This document shows, in pieces, positions 28,584 to 35,891 of a stretch of 64,000 nt of DNA (positions are counted from its first letter, which is position 1; each line of letters begins with the position of its first letter). The notes beneath the pieces are model-generated. The model worked only from the letters and a program-made list of their open reading frames with translations. It did no database searches and was not told where the DNA came from. Source of the DNA: a virus; the IMG/VR virus record IMGVR_UViG_3300034112_001564, positions 1 to 64,000 of that record. The stretch is one strand, 5' to 3'. The position numbers and the translations under genes are program-made.

Positions 28584-28883
28584 TCAGTTCAGCTCGTGCT
28601 GTCGATTCGCCGGACGGCTGACGATGCTGCTCGGCGCGTCGTGAAGGATCACCGAGTCCGAAAACGGCGTGATGGCGTCCCATGCGTTGCGAAAAAGCGA
28701 GACCTGCTCTTTCGTGGGGTGGATGTCCCAGCCAATCACGGCTCCGACGCCGCCGTCCTCGTTGTCGAAGACATCGACGGCCAGGATGCAGGACGGGCCT
28801 TCGTCGTGACGGATGAATTCAGCGATCGCCATAAAGACGCTGGCTACGCATGTCGTGCAGTCCAGCTCGACGTTCATTTCCAT
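28584..28883 (-). CDS. Hypothetical protein (99 aa)
   Basis: AAGGA precedes the ATG at 28883 by 8 bases. The 99-aa product has two adjacent Cys (DCTTC), strand-rich middle (CILAVDVFDNEDGGVGAVIGW) and no known family. It is the first gene after a terminator-like hairpin at 28916-28962. Confidence 0.65.
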   Translation of the reverse strand: MEMNVELDCTTCVASVFMAIAEFIRHDEGPSCILAVDVFDNEDGGVGAVIGWDIHPTKEQVSLFRNAWDAITPFSDSVILHDAPSSIVSRPANRQHELN

Positions 28884-28915
28884 TGATCAGTTCCTTCTTG
28901 GTGGTTGTGTTCGTT

Positions 28916-28962
28916 AAAAGACCCCCTGCGGAGCCGCCATCGCTGGCGACCCCGCAGGGGTT
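28916..28962 (-). terminator. Rho-independent-type terminator
   Basis: On the minus strand a stem built on CCGCAGGGGGT (left arm 28921-28931, right arm 28952-28961, one bulge) is followed by CTTTTAAC. It ends transcription of the gene at 29108. Arms and U-run are the best terminator signature in the window. Confidence 0.7.
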
Positions 28963-29107
28963 TGAGTCCCGCCCGCCCAGGCCCGTGGGAAAGGTGACAC
29001 GGGTGATCTGGGCCGACTTCCGGCGTTACGACGCCACAAACCGGCTTGGCGACCGGGCGGTTGGACGATGAAGCCAACCGCTATGGCCGCCGGCCCAGCC
29101 GGCTGAA
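28963..29107 (-). ncRNA. Structured gap with two more hairpins; no gene seen
   Basis: Between the stop at 29108 and the terminator lie CGGTTGG/CCAACCG (29058-29080, 9-base loop) and GCCGGC/GCCGGC (29089-29103, 3-base loop). The frames that cross the gap give low-quality peptides. The three stem-loops in 190 bases could form a 3' UTR or a small structured RNA; nothing else is evident. Confidence 0.3.
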
Positions 29108-29896
29108 TCACTCGTCGTCGCCGACATCCGCCGCGGAGACAGTCGCCCCGGCCGGCGGCGTGTTGAACATCGCCGTCAGCGGGGTGTGGTAGACCTTCTC
29201 GGCCACCGTGCCCTGCTCCTCGGAGATCGTGCCGACGGTGCGGAACACGATCTGCGAGTACGGCTGCCCGCCGCCGTTCTTGACCTTCTGGAGCTTCAGC
29301 CCGATGACGCACTCGTAGGGGAACGAGGGCAGCCGCTTCTTGAACGGCAGCCAGTTCGCCAGCGAGCCAGGACCGACGGTCACGAGGATCGGCCACGTCT
29401 CGCCCTCACGCAGGATGGCAAGCACGCGGGATTCCTTGACCTTCCGCGACCGGCCGCCGGCCTTGCCCGAGCCCCAGCCAAACTCTGGGCCAGTGGACAA
29501 TGCCGCCCAGTCGTACTTGCGGTCGCCGATCCGATACTTCTCGAGAGCCTTGGGATCGCAGTCGCCCAAGGTGTCCTCAGAAACCCGATAGCCGACGATC
29601 AGGTCGTGCGTCACGATCACCGGCCGCATGTCAGACGGGTCGTCCTTCGGCCAGAGCGTGCCGCGGCGGCCCTCGGCGACGAGCAGACCGACGATCTCGT
29701 CGGTCGTCTCGATGTTGCCCTGGTTGTCGATCGCCCACACCGTGCCGCCGCCTGCCGGCGTCGGCACCTTGATGAGGTCTTGCTCCCTCATCGGCTCACC
29801 CTCGAGGTTCGACTGGATGATCCTCGCCTGCCGGCTGGTCGGCGAGAGCGAGGGGTAGTCGATGGTCTTCACGTTCGTCGAAATCGCAGTGCTCAT
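29108..29896 (-). CDS. Replication-module protein (262 aa), ssDNA-binding candidate
   Basis: AGGAG precedes the ATG. The protein has QSNLEGEPMREQDLIKVPTPAGGGT early, then LREGETWPILVTVGPGSL and LKLQKVKNGGGQPYSQIVFRT, strand-rich and acidic at the C terminus. I recall similar proteins in phage replication modules without assigned function; an OB-fold single-strand-binding role is plausible. It lies between two helicase-associated genes and is followed by a terminator. Confidence 0.6.
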   Translation of the reverse strand: MSTAISTNVKTIDYPSLSPTSRQARIIQSNLEGEPMREQDLIKVPTPAGGGTVWAIDNQGNIETTDEIVGLLVAEGRRGTLWPKDDPSDMRPVIVTHDLIVGYRVSEDTLGDCDPKALEKYRIGDRKYDWAALSTGPEFGWGSGKAGGRSRKVKESRVLAILREGETWPILVTVGPGSLANWLPFKKRLPSFPYECVIGLKLQKVKNGGGQPYSQIVFRTVGTISEEQGTVAEKVYHTPLTAMFNTPPAGATVSAADVGDDE

Positions 29897-29937
29897 GGTT
29901 GTCTCCTAGAGCTTTCCTAATCGAGCAATCAAACACA

Positions 29938-29962
29938 CCGCCCAGGCAACACGCCTGAGCGG
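29938..29962 (-). terminator. Hairpin with 5-base loop after a stop
   Basis: CCGCCCAGGC and GCCTGAGCGG (one G-U pair on the transcript) enclose five bases; on the minus strand the loop reads GTGTT, like ACGTT and GCGTT in the left-arm hairpins. It lies 10 bases after the stop at 29972 and before the gene at 29896. Confidence 0.5.
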
Positions 29963-29971
29963 CAACGCTTC

Positions 29972-30244
29972 TCACAACCGCTCTTCGCGGTCGCTTCTGG
30001 TGATGTAGTCCTCCTCCATCTGGCGACCTTCTTCCGCCGTGATGACGCGGGCGTCGATGGTCCGCATCGCCCGCCGGTAGCCGGCGTTCCCTGGCTGATA
30101 CCGCGGCCCCGTCGGGGGCGCAGGACGGGCAGCGATCTCGGGGTACGAGATCGTCGTGAGCCGCGTGCCGCTCCCCCACACGATCGTCGTGCGAGTCATG
30201 CCGTGGGCCAGGAACTCAACGTGTCGCGAGATGACATCGCTCAT
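29972..30244 (-). CDS. Hypothetical protein (90 aa)
   Basis: The product begins MSDVISRHVE, is basic in the middle (Pro-rich APPTGPRYQPGN) and acidic at the C terminus. It overlaps the upstream gene by ATGA. No family is recognised; context is the replication module. Confidence 0.6.
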   Translation of the reverse strand: MSDVISRHVEFLAHGMTRTTIVWGSGTRLTTISYPEIAARPAPPTGPRYQPGNAGYRRAMRTIDARVITAEEGRQMEEDYITRSDREERL

Positions 30245-30705
30245 GAGCCACCTCCGACCGTGAGGTGACGAAGAACGGGGCGGACGTATTCGCTGACGAG
30301 GCCGGCGAACGGCGTGCCATCTGCCCACGGCTGGCGGGCGTCCTTGCCCGCCGCCTTGTGCATCTCCTTGAGGACCGTCTTCAGTTGCGACGTGTTGACG
30401 CCGATCAACTGGGCTTCCATGCCCGCGGCCCTCACCGCAGCCAACACCGCGTCCTTGTTGTCGGCCGTGGCGGAAATCGAATGCTCCCACTCGACCCGCC
30501 AACTCCTTCCGGCAACCCTGACTCCGTCCAGGCGTCCTGCCGTCATCTCCTCGACGGCCAATTCAGCGAGACGATCCCGCTTTTTCTTCAGTTCCTTCAC
30601 CGTCAGCTCGGCCGCGTCGATCTCGCGGTCGATCTGGGCGATCTGCTCAAGCGCGTTCGAGAGCGGGCTTATTGTGTCTGGTGCTGTAGGCATTAATGAC
30701 GACAT
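30241..30705 (-). CDS. Coiled-coil replication-module protein (154 aa)
   Basis: AAGGA precedes the ATG at 30705, which lies inside the end of the SNF2-like gene (59-base overlap). Residues 20-50 form a coiled coil (IDREIDAAELTVKELKKKRDRL). The C-terminal half contains LKEMHKAAGKDARQPW and no catalytic motif. It may be a helicase or recombination partner. Confidence 0.65.
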   Translation of the reverse strand: MSSLMPTAPDTISPLSNALEQIAQIDREIDAAELTVKELKKKRDRLAELAVEEMTAGRLDGVRVAGRSWRVEWEHSISATADNKDAVLAAVRAAGMEAQLIGVNTSQLKTVLKEMHKAAGKDARQPWADGTPFAGLVSEYVRPVLRHLTVGGGS

Positions 30706-32041
30706 CGATCACTTCCTTTCGGTTACTGAGGGCTTCGTACACGCGGCCGTCCGCAGAAGTCTTGCCCTGTAGGGTTGCGACGAGACTGAAAAACCGCGTG
30801 CTTCGTTCCTGCCCAGGCCGGTGAAGGCGGGCAATTGCCTGGAGCCATTCGGAGAGGCTGTGGCCGAGGCTGTAGAAGACGCCGACGGCGGCCCTGGTCA
30901 AGTCGATGCCGATTCCGCCAGACTGGATTTGAGCGACCAGAACGGCGGTCTCACCGGCCTGCCACGCGGCAAGGGAGTCGATTCTACCTGATAGCTCGCT
31001 CACGCTGCGGCCAAGCGAGTTGCAGACGTGGATCACGCTGTCGATGTCCGACCTGAACCGGCAGAACACCACGAGCGGCTCGTCGGCCGGCATGTCCTCG
31101 AGCATGTCGGCGAACGCGGCACGCTTCGACGGCGTCTCGTCGATCTGCCTCGCGGTCGCCGTGTCGTCGAGCTTCATGAACCCGCTGGTCGCCTGGAGCA
31201 TTCGCAGCAGGCCGACCATCGCGTTGGCCGGCGTGATGTAGCCGCCGTCGACCTCGGCGCAGAACTCGCGCTCAAGCTGGGTGTAGACCTTGGCCTCCTT
31301 GGCCGTCATTTCGACCGGCACCTCGACATGGTGGATCGGCGGCAGGTCAAGCACGTCCTCGGATTTGCGGTGAAACGTCGTGGCCGCAACTTTGGCCGCA
31401 AATTGCTCGCGGTTTCGCCAGCCGATGACCATGCCGGGGACATGCGGATTGACTATGGCGTAGGTCGCCTTGAAAAGGCCGTAGAGCTGGCCGAATGTCG
31501 GGCATTCTGGGCTTTCGACGGCCCGCCATGTCCCGAAGGCGTCGAGCGGGCTTTGCGAAAGCATGGTGCCTGAAAGCCCGATCCTCTTCGCCGTCGGGTT
31601 TTTCTTGCCCAGCTTGGCCGCCCACTTGCTCGCCGCCCCCGACGGGGACTTCAGGCGATGAACCTCGTCCCACACCAAGCAGTTCCAGGAAACTTTTTCG
31701 ACTTCCTTGATCCGCCAGAGCGACTCGTAGTTGCAGACGATGATGACCGGCGAGGTGTCTGCCATCGCGGCGACGATCTGCCGTCCCTTGTCGGCCGAGG
31801 TGCCGCGGTCAAGCAGGATGATGCGGATTTCGGGCAGCCAGAGGGCCGCCTGCTTCGCCCAGGCCGGGATCACTGCCTTCGGGCAGCCGACGAGGATGCG
31901 GCGGATGCTGCCGGCCAGCATGCCTCGCTTGATGATCTCCAGAGCCACGCGGGTCTTCCCGCAGCCCATGCCGAGCCAGAGCAGGGCGTCACGACGCCCG
32001 TCGGCCCATTCGATCGCTTCCTGCTGATGCGTCCATAGCAT
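30647..32041 (-). CDS. SNF2-like superfamily 2 helicase (464 aa)
   Basis: Walker A is LGMGCGKTR (residues 23-31) and the DEAH-type box is CLVWDEVHRL. SGTMLSQSP is motif III and QSGGIGIDL plus AIARLHRPGQE are motifs V and VI. The length fits small phage SNF2/RapA-type DNA translocases that remodel replication forks or recombination intermediates. It has a clear minus-strand promoter at 32067-32095 and AAGGAG before the start. Confidence 0.9.
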   Translation of the reverse strand: MLWTHQQEAIEWADGRRDALLWLGMGCGKTRVALEIIKRGMLAGSIRRILVGCPKAVIPAWAKQAALWLPEIRIILLDRGTSADKGRQIVAAMADTSPVIIVCNYESLWRIKEVEKVSWNCLVWDEVHRLKSPSGAASKWAAKLGKKNPTAKRIGLSGTMLSQSPLDAFGTWRAVESPECPTFGQLYGLFKATYAIVNPHVPGMVIGWRNREQFAAKVAATTFHRKSEDVLDLPPIHHVEVPVEMTAKEAKVYTQLEREFCAEVDGGYITPANAMVGLLRMLQATSGFMKLDDTATARQIDETPSKRAAFADMLEDMPADEPLVVFCRFRSDIDSVIHVCNSLGRSVSELSGRIDSLAAWQAGETAVLVAQIQSGGIGIDLTRAAVGVFYSLGHSLSEWLQAIARLHRPGQERSTRFFSLVATLQGKTSADGRVYEALSNRKEVIDVVINAYSTRHNKPALERA

Positions 32042-32066
32042 GCGCCTGCTCTCCTTAGCGGGAGGC

Positions 32067-32095
32067 AGGATATAAGGCTACTGAAAAAGAGTCAA
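32067..32095 (-). promoter_or_regulatory. Strong sigma-70-like promoter for the replication operon
   Basis: On the minus strand TTGACT (32095-32090) and TATCCT (32072-32067) are spaced 17 bp, 26 bp before the SNF2-like start. The -10 equals that of the two left-arm promoters. It is probably the main promoter of the leftward middle operon. Confidence 0.75.
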
Positions 32096-32634
32096 GCGGG
32101 CTTCCGCTTGCGTCCTTTTTTCTTGCCTGCGGCCTCGAGCCGGCGGGCGATGGACACGTTGGCTTCGCATGAGGCTCGCGAGAAAATCCAGCACCGGCTG
32201 CGGTTGTTGCGGCCGTTGGTCAGCACGCGGCCGACGATCTTCCCTGCCTTGGCGAGCCGCGGGGGGAACGTCCAGTGAACCGCGAGGATTTCCCCGGCCT
32301 CGCCCGTGGAGATCGCGTCGCCGAACTCGATCTGCTGCTCACATGCCGCGAGCTTCTTGAGCATGGCGGGCCGCTCGTCGACCGACGTTCTCGCCCGCTT
32401 GCCCGTGCCGCCCGACTTCATGGCGGCCTCGTAGTCGGCGAAGTCCTTGTCGCACTCTTTGCTCGAGTAGATCGCAAACGACCGCTCTGGGTCGGACACG
32501 ATCGGCGACAACAGCGCCCGCGTGGTCAGGAGCCCTTTTTCGGCCATCCGCTTCGGCTGCGTGAAATGGACGCCCAGGAGGCAGGCGGCCTCCCAGCTTC
32601 CCAGGGCAAGGTCAACAGGTTTTGCTTTTTTCAT
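32092..32634 (-). CDS. Double helix-turn-helix regulator, repressor candidate (180 aa)
   Basis: AAGG precedes the ATG at 32634. Two similar HTH-like units are present: SWEAACLLGVHFTQPKRMAEKG (about residues 12-33) and AGEILAVHWTFPPRLAKAGKI (about 111-131), each followed by a basic strand and an aromatic FAIYS or WIFSR wing. The C-terminal tail is Lys/Arg-rich. It is divergent from the integrase-side genes with an operator-like palindrome between, as expected for a lysogeny regulator. Direct homology to known repressors is not visible. Confidence 0.65.
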   Translation of the reverse strand: MKKAKPVDLALGSWEAACLLGVHFTQPKRMAEKGLLTTRALLSPIVSDPERSFAIYSSKECDKDFADYEAAMKSGGTGKRARTSVDERPAMLKKLAACEQQIEFGDAISTGEAGEILAVHWTFPPRLAKAGKIVGRVLTNGRNNRSRCWIFSRASCEANVSIARRLEAAGKKKGRKRKPA

Positions 32635-32669
32635 CGTGTCCGCCTTCTGGCGGTCGTGCCGCCACAGGC

Positions 32670-32700
32670 AGGATACCCCCGCAACCTGCCCAAAATCCAA
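32670..32700 (-). promoter_or_regulatory. Weak candidate promoter for the double-HTH gene
   Basis: TATCCT (32675-32670 on the minus strand) lies 35 bp before the start at 32634, with TTGGAT 19 bp further up. The -10 is the same word used elsewhere, but the spacing is long. Confidence 0.35.
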
Positions 32701-32769
32701 TTTCCGAAAAATCCGTCACGGCTCCCCTTGCACAAATTAAGTGGAGGATAGAGGATTTGAATACCAGTG

Positions 32770-32792
32770 CTGGCACCGACACATGGTGCCAG
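32770..32792. promoter_or_regulatory. Operator-like palindrome in the divergent region
   Basis: CTGGCACC and GGTGCCAG (perfect 8-bp arms) flank GACACAT. It sits between the divergent double-HTH gene (32634, minus) and the small gene at 32847 (plus), the classical place for a repressor operator. Both flanking gene starts are within 140 bp. Confidence 0.55.
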
Positions 32793-32846
32793 ACCGGCCG
32801 GCAAAAAGCCAGCCGCCATACGGAAGACACATGGAGGTGCCTGCTG

Positions 32847-33068
32847 ATGCCCCGCTACACGGTGATCTGCGAGTGGTCGGATTCTGGCCCTGACGGCGGG
32901 TATGCCGTCGAGGACGCCGACGAGATCGTGGTCGTGACAGACACCCCGGCCTTGGCCGTGGAGAAGGCGAGAAAAAAATGGCGTATGACCATCGGTGCCG
33001 AGTGGCCGCACTGCCGGCTCACGAACGCATTCGTGCTGACAAAGGAAAAGTTAGCCGAGTCCCTATAG
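32847..33068 (+). CDS. Hypothetical protein in the lysogeny region (73 aa)
   Basis: GGAGGTG lies 8 bases before the ATG. The product (MPRYTVICEW) has strands YTVICEWSD and EIVVVTD and a basic helix (AVEKARKKWRM). No HTH is seen. Its position between the operator-like palindrome and the integrase suggests a lysogeny accessory gene. A 9-bp GC hairpin follows. Confidence 0.65.
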   Translation: MPRYTVICEWSDSGPDGGYAVEDADEIVVVTDTPALAVEKARKKWRMTIGAEWPHCRLTNAFVLTKEKLAESL

Positions 33069-33088
33069 GCGAAAAATTTTGCCCACAC

Positions 33089-33110
33089 GCGCCCCCCCGA
33101 AGGGGGGCGC
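33089..33110 (+). terminator. GC-rich hairpin before the integrase gene
   Basis: GCGCCCCCC and GGGGGGCGC (9 bp) enclose a four-base CGAA loop. There is no U-run after it. It follows the stop at 33068 by 20 bases. Confidence 0.5.
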
Positions 33111-33130
33111 AATCAGTTGTCGCTGCGCAT

Positions 33131-33145
33131 GGAAGTGGTACTTCC
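33131..33145. promoter_or_regulatory. Short palindrome in the integrase leader
   Basis: GGAAGT-GGT-ACTTCC is a perfect 6-bp inverted repeat 20 bases before the preferred integrase start. It might be a regulator site or an arm-type integrase site; the sequence alone cannot tell. Confidence 0.35.
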
Positions 33146-33164
33146 TTCAAGGGAGATGCACGCC

Positions 33165-34019
33165 ATGCTTTTGCACCATGTTCTTACTGATCTCTACGCG
33201 CCGCTGACCGGCATCAGCGGGCGCACGGTTGAGTTGTACGACTACACGCTCAGAAAATGGGCCGAGGTGCTCGGGCGACCGCCCGAGACCACCGACCTTG
33301 AGGAATTGTGCGTGGCGCAGTTCCTGGCCCACCGCGTCCGCACAAAGTCCGCAGCCTCGGCCGCGAAAGACAGGGCTCAGTGCCGCGCCCTCTGGGAATT
33401 CTGTGCCCGCCGCCGCCTCTGCGAGACGTGGCCCGCCATGCCGCGGATTATCGTGCCAGAGCGAGTGCCAGAGGCGTGGCTGACTGACGAGATGACGCGG
33501 TTGCTCGCCTCGGCAGCGCAGGAGCCTGGGAGGATCGGCGGCTTTCCTGCGTGCGACGTTTTCAAGGCATTGCTTCTTCTTGCCTACGACACGGGCGAAC
33601 GCATAACGCCCCTGATGGAGCTGCGGACATCCGACGTTCGTGGTTGCAACGTGATTTTCCGAGCCGAGCAGCGAAAGGGTAGACGCCGCGACATCTTGCG
33701 GGAGATCAGCGTGGCCTGCGCCGACGCCCTCTTGGCCGTTCGCCGTGGCCCTGACGACACGGCCATCCCGTGGGATCGCCACCGCACCTGCGTCTGGCGG
33801 CTCCTGAAGGTCATCCTCCAGCGAGCTGGCCTGCCGTCAGATCGGCGGTGCAAGTTCCACAAGATCAGGAAAACGACTGCGTCGTATTACGAAGCGGCCG
33901 GCGGGTCGGCTCAGAGGCTGCTTGACCACTCGAGCCCCGCCGTCACGAGAAAGTACCTCGACCCCAGGATCGTCAGCCCCGGCGTGCCGGCACCGAGCGT
34001 GCTGCCGAAAGTTGTTTAG
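33165..34019 (+). CDS. int: Tyrosine recombinase / integrase
   Basis: The C-terminal catalytic set is present: the first Arg in DTGERITPLMEL, Lys in the beta-turn RAEQRKGRRR, HKIRKTTAS (HxxR), LLDHSSPAV and the nucleophile Tyr in TRKYLDP. The N-terminal SAM-like domain (LTDLYAPLTG, LYDYTLRKWAEVLG) starts right after the ATG at 33165, which has GGGAG 9 bases upstream. In-frame starts at 33129 and 33156 are possible. It converges on the tail operon, the stops overlapping by four bases. It shows that the phage can integrate; no tRNA gene or att core was recognised. Confidence 0.9.
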   Translation: MLLHHVLTDLYAPLTGISGRTVELYDYTLRKWAEVLGRPPETTDLEELCVAQFLAHRVRTKSAASAAKDRAQCRALWEFCARRRLCETWPAMPRIIVPERVPEAWLTDEMTRLLASAAQEPGRIGGFPACDVFKALLLLAYDTGERITPLMELRTSDVRGCNVIFRAEQRKGRRRDILREISVACADALLAVRRGPDDTAIPWDRHRTCVWRLLKVILQRAGLPSDRRCKFHKIRKTTASYYEAAGGSAQRLLDHSSPAVTRKYLDPRIVSPGVPAPSVLPKVV

Positions 34020-34309
34020 CTAGGCTCCACCCACGTCACCGTCGCCGTGTCGAGCGTCCAGCCTTCGCCGGGGCAGGGCGGGATAAAAGCGTCGATCCGC
34101 TCATCGTAGGTGTAGCCGAGGCCAGCGTAGTTGCCTCGAAAAGCTCTGCCCTGTGGATGCTGGTTTGCCTGCGTGTTGAAACTGGTCCGCTTGCACGGCA
34201 GCCCCCTCACCTCCGCATAGTGCGACTCCCAATCAACGCCCTCATCCTCGTCGCGCCCGACAATCACCTCGACGACGATGCCGTTCTGAAGAAATGCGTA
34301 GTGCGCCAT
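34016..34309 (-). CDS. Virion-associated protein of aquatic-phage type (97 aa)
   Basis: The ATG at 34309 follows GAGG. MAHYAFLQNGIVVEVIVG, RTSFNTQAN, RGNYAGLGYTYDERIDAFIPP and GWTLDTATVTW match a small protein family frequent in cyanophages and other aquatic phages, where it lies among structural genes and has no assigned function. It is the last gene of the rightward-reading minus structural operon. Confidence 0.75.
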   Translation of the reverse strand: MAHYAFLQNGIVVEVIVGRDEDEGVDWESHYAEVRGLPCKRTSFNTQANQHPQGRAFRGNYAGLGYTYDERIDAFIPPCPGEGWTLDTATVTWVEPS

Positions 34310-34321
34310 CTGGTGCCTCAA

Positions 34322-35194
34322 TCAGGTGAACGTGACGGTGCCGGTGCCTGCTGTGATCGTCACGACGCTGTCCCCGTCGGAACTTGTTGTAGACGAAGTC
34401 AGTCCGGCACTGACTGCGATTTGCATGGATGACGCGAAGCGAAGCACAACGATCCCAGACCCTCCAGCACCGCCGACGCCCGTCGTACTACCAGAGCCGC
34501 CTCCTCCACCACCGCCGCCAGTGGACGCAGACCCAGCGGTGCCAGCACCACTTCCGACACGACCGTTGCCGCCGCCGCCGGTGCCGCCTAGTCCCTGCAA
34601 TTTGTTGCCCGTGCCGCCGCCGCCGCCACCGGCATAGGTGACGCTCGCACCGGAAATACTTGATGCAAATCCGCTGCCACCGTTCCCCGCCTTCGCGCTG
34701 GTACCAGCCACGCCGGCACCACCAGCACCGCCGCCGCCGCCGCCGAGTCTGTACGTCGCGCCGTCCGTTGAGCCAGCACCGCCGCCGAAGCCTTGCGTCC
34801 CGGCAACCTGCGCCGAACCGCCCGAGCCGGATGTCGATGTCACGGTGCCGCCGCCGCCGCCTGAGCCTCCGTCAACGCCAGCGAGAGCCGTAGCCGATGT
34901 CGCACCGCCGCCGCCGCCGCCAATCGCCACGACCGACAGTGCGATGGTCGGGGAGCCGTTGATCCCTCGCACCGTCACGCTGCCAGCACCACCGGCACCA
35001 ACCTGCACTGCGTAGGCGACTCCCAGCGCGACCGACACCGCCGTTTCCACGACGCCACCACCACCACCACCGCCGCCCTGCTCGCCGTTTCCGCCGCCAC
35101 CGCCGCCGACCACCAGTACCCTGACGGTGCGGTTGATCTGCGCACGCAGCCGCGAGGCACTCACCAGCGATGTGGAAGCGTTGCGGAGCGTCAC
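34322..35194 (-). CDS. Glycine-rich tail-tip adhesin (290 aa)
   Basis: More than ten runs of 4-9 glycines alternate with short Ser/Ala/Thr segments between residues 28 and 255, ending in GGSGIVVLRFASS. This is the pattern of polyglycine-II domains that form tips of receptor-binding phage adhesins (T-even gp38-like). The first 25 residues attach it to a fibre. Repetitive codons make it a candidate for slippage. Confidence 0.8.
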   Translation of the reverse strand: MTLRNASTSLVSASRLRAQINRTVRVLVVGGGGGGNGEQGGGGGGGGVVETAVSVALGVAYAVQVGAGGAGSVTVRGINGSPTIALSVVAIGGGGGGATSATALAGVDGGSGGGGGTVTSTSGSGGSAQVAGTQGFGGGAGSTDGATYRLGGGGGGAGGAGVAGTSAKAGNGGSGFASSISGASVTYAGGGGGGTGNKLQGLGGTGGGGNGRVGSGAGTAGSASTGGGGGGGGSGSTTGVGGAGGSGIVVLRFASSMQIAVSAGLTSSTTSSDGDSVVTITAGTGTVTFT

Positions 35195-35517
35195 TAGCTG
35201 ATCTCCACTCCGAAGGCACTGAAGGCTACGCTGGCCGACCCTGCGTAGACGCTCACAACGTCAGTCGCCGCCAGCGTCACGCCAAGCGTGAGAGTCACTG
35301 TGTCACTGGCCGGGAGCGGTGCGTCGTAAACCAGATACTGCGAGGTAGCAATCGACGCCCCAGCGGGCCGCACCGCGATCCGATAGGTGGTCGCCGTCGC
35401 GGCTGTGTTGCAAATCGTCAGCGACGACACAATCGCCTGCGACGGTGCCGTATAGAGCGTGGTGAGCGTGGTTGCGGCCGGGTTGCTTTGCCCCAAAACT
35501 TTATGTGTCTGCGGCAT
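35194..35517 (-). CDS. Tail-associated structural protein (107 aa)
   Basis: The start MPQTHKVLGQ follows GGAGG. The product is Ala/Thr-rich with beta-strand periodicity (LTICNTAATATTYRIAVRPAG) typical of small phage decoration or fibre-linking proteins, and similar in tone to the gene at 45573. No specific family. Confidence 0.65.
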   Translation of the reverse strand: MPQTHKVLGQSNPAATTLTTLYTAPSQAIVSSLTICNTAATATTYRIAVRPAGASIATSQYLVYDAPLPASDTVTLTLGVTLAATDVVSVYAGSASVAFSAFGVEIS

Positions 35518-35518
35518 G

Positions 35519-35890
35519 TCAGCCTCCCATAAGCAGGAACGGATGAAAAATCTGGTTTCGCACAGTGTCGGCAAGATCGGCCTCGGTGACGGCACCCGCC
35601 GCGCCGCCGCCACCCCCACCAGAAACCCCGACCTCCGCGTAGACGCTGCCCGTCCACTGATAGAGTCGCGAGTTATCCGACGCAAGGTGCAAGACGCTCG
35701 TCGATCCCGTGGCAGGAAAGTTCGCCGCCGTTGCGTAGGGGGCGATCGAGGAGAACGTCGTGACAGCACCGCTACTGGAGCGGTAGAACAGCCGACCGTC
35801 GGCTTGGTTCACGCCGATCTGGCCGTTACCAAGCGACGGAGGCGTGTTGCCAGCCGTGTTCGAGTATGGGTTGCGAACGACGTTTGCCAC
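35519..35890 (-). CDS. Tail-fibre N-terminal-like protein (123 aa)
   Basis: TPPSLGNGQIGVNQADGRLFYRSSSG resembles the repeated attachment motif of phage tail fibres (GEL-N-DG-L-Y-R). A Gly6 linker follows near residue 95, with ADTVRNQIFHPF at the end. It is the second of a stack of fibre proteins, likely a connector. Confidence 0.75.
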   Translation of the reverse strand: MANVVRNPYSNTAGNTPPSLGNGQIGVNQADGRLFYRSSSGAVTTFSSIAPYATAANFPATGSTSVLHLASDNSRLYQWTGSVYAEVGVSGGGGGGAAGAVTEADLADTVRNQIFHPFLLMGG

Positions 35891-35891
35891 T

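Noticed and set aside
28563-28683. Longer N terminus for the HNH-deoxyribosyltransferase fusion
   Set aside because: The GTG at 28542 has GGAGG at ideal spacing, whereas the upstream ATG overlaps the previous gene by about 100 bases.
29186-29920. 244-codon plus-strand frame opposite the ssDNA-binding candidate
   Set aside because: Composition (Arg, Leu, Ala-rich) fits antisense of a GC-rich gene and no ribosome site precedes it.
33117-33164. Integrase start at TTG 33117 or ATG 33129
   Set aside because: These precede a palindrome and lack a ribosome site; the ATG at 33165 has GGGAG 9 bases upstream and starts at the SAM-like domain.
33000-34100. tRNA gene or attachment core beside the integrase
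   Set aside because: No cloverleaf or duplicated core was recognised on either strand near the integrase.
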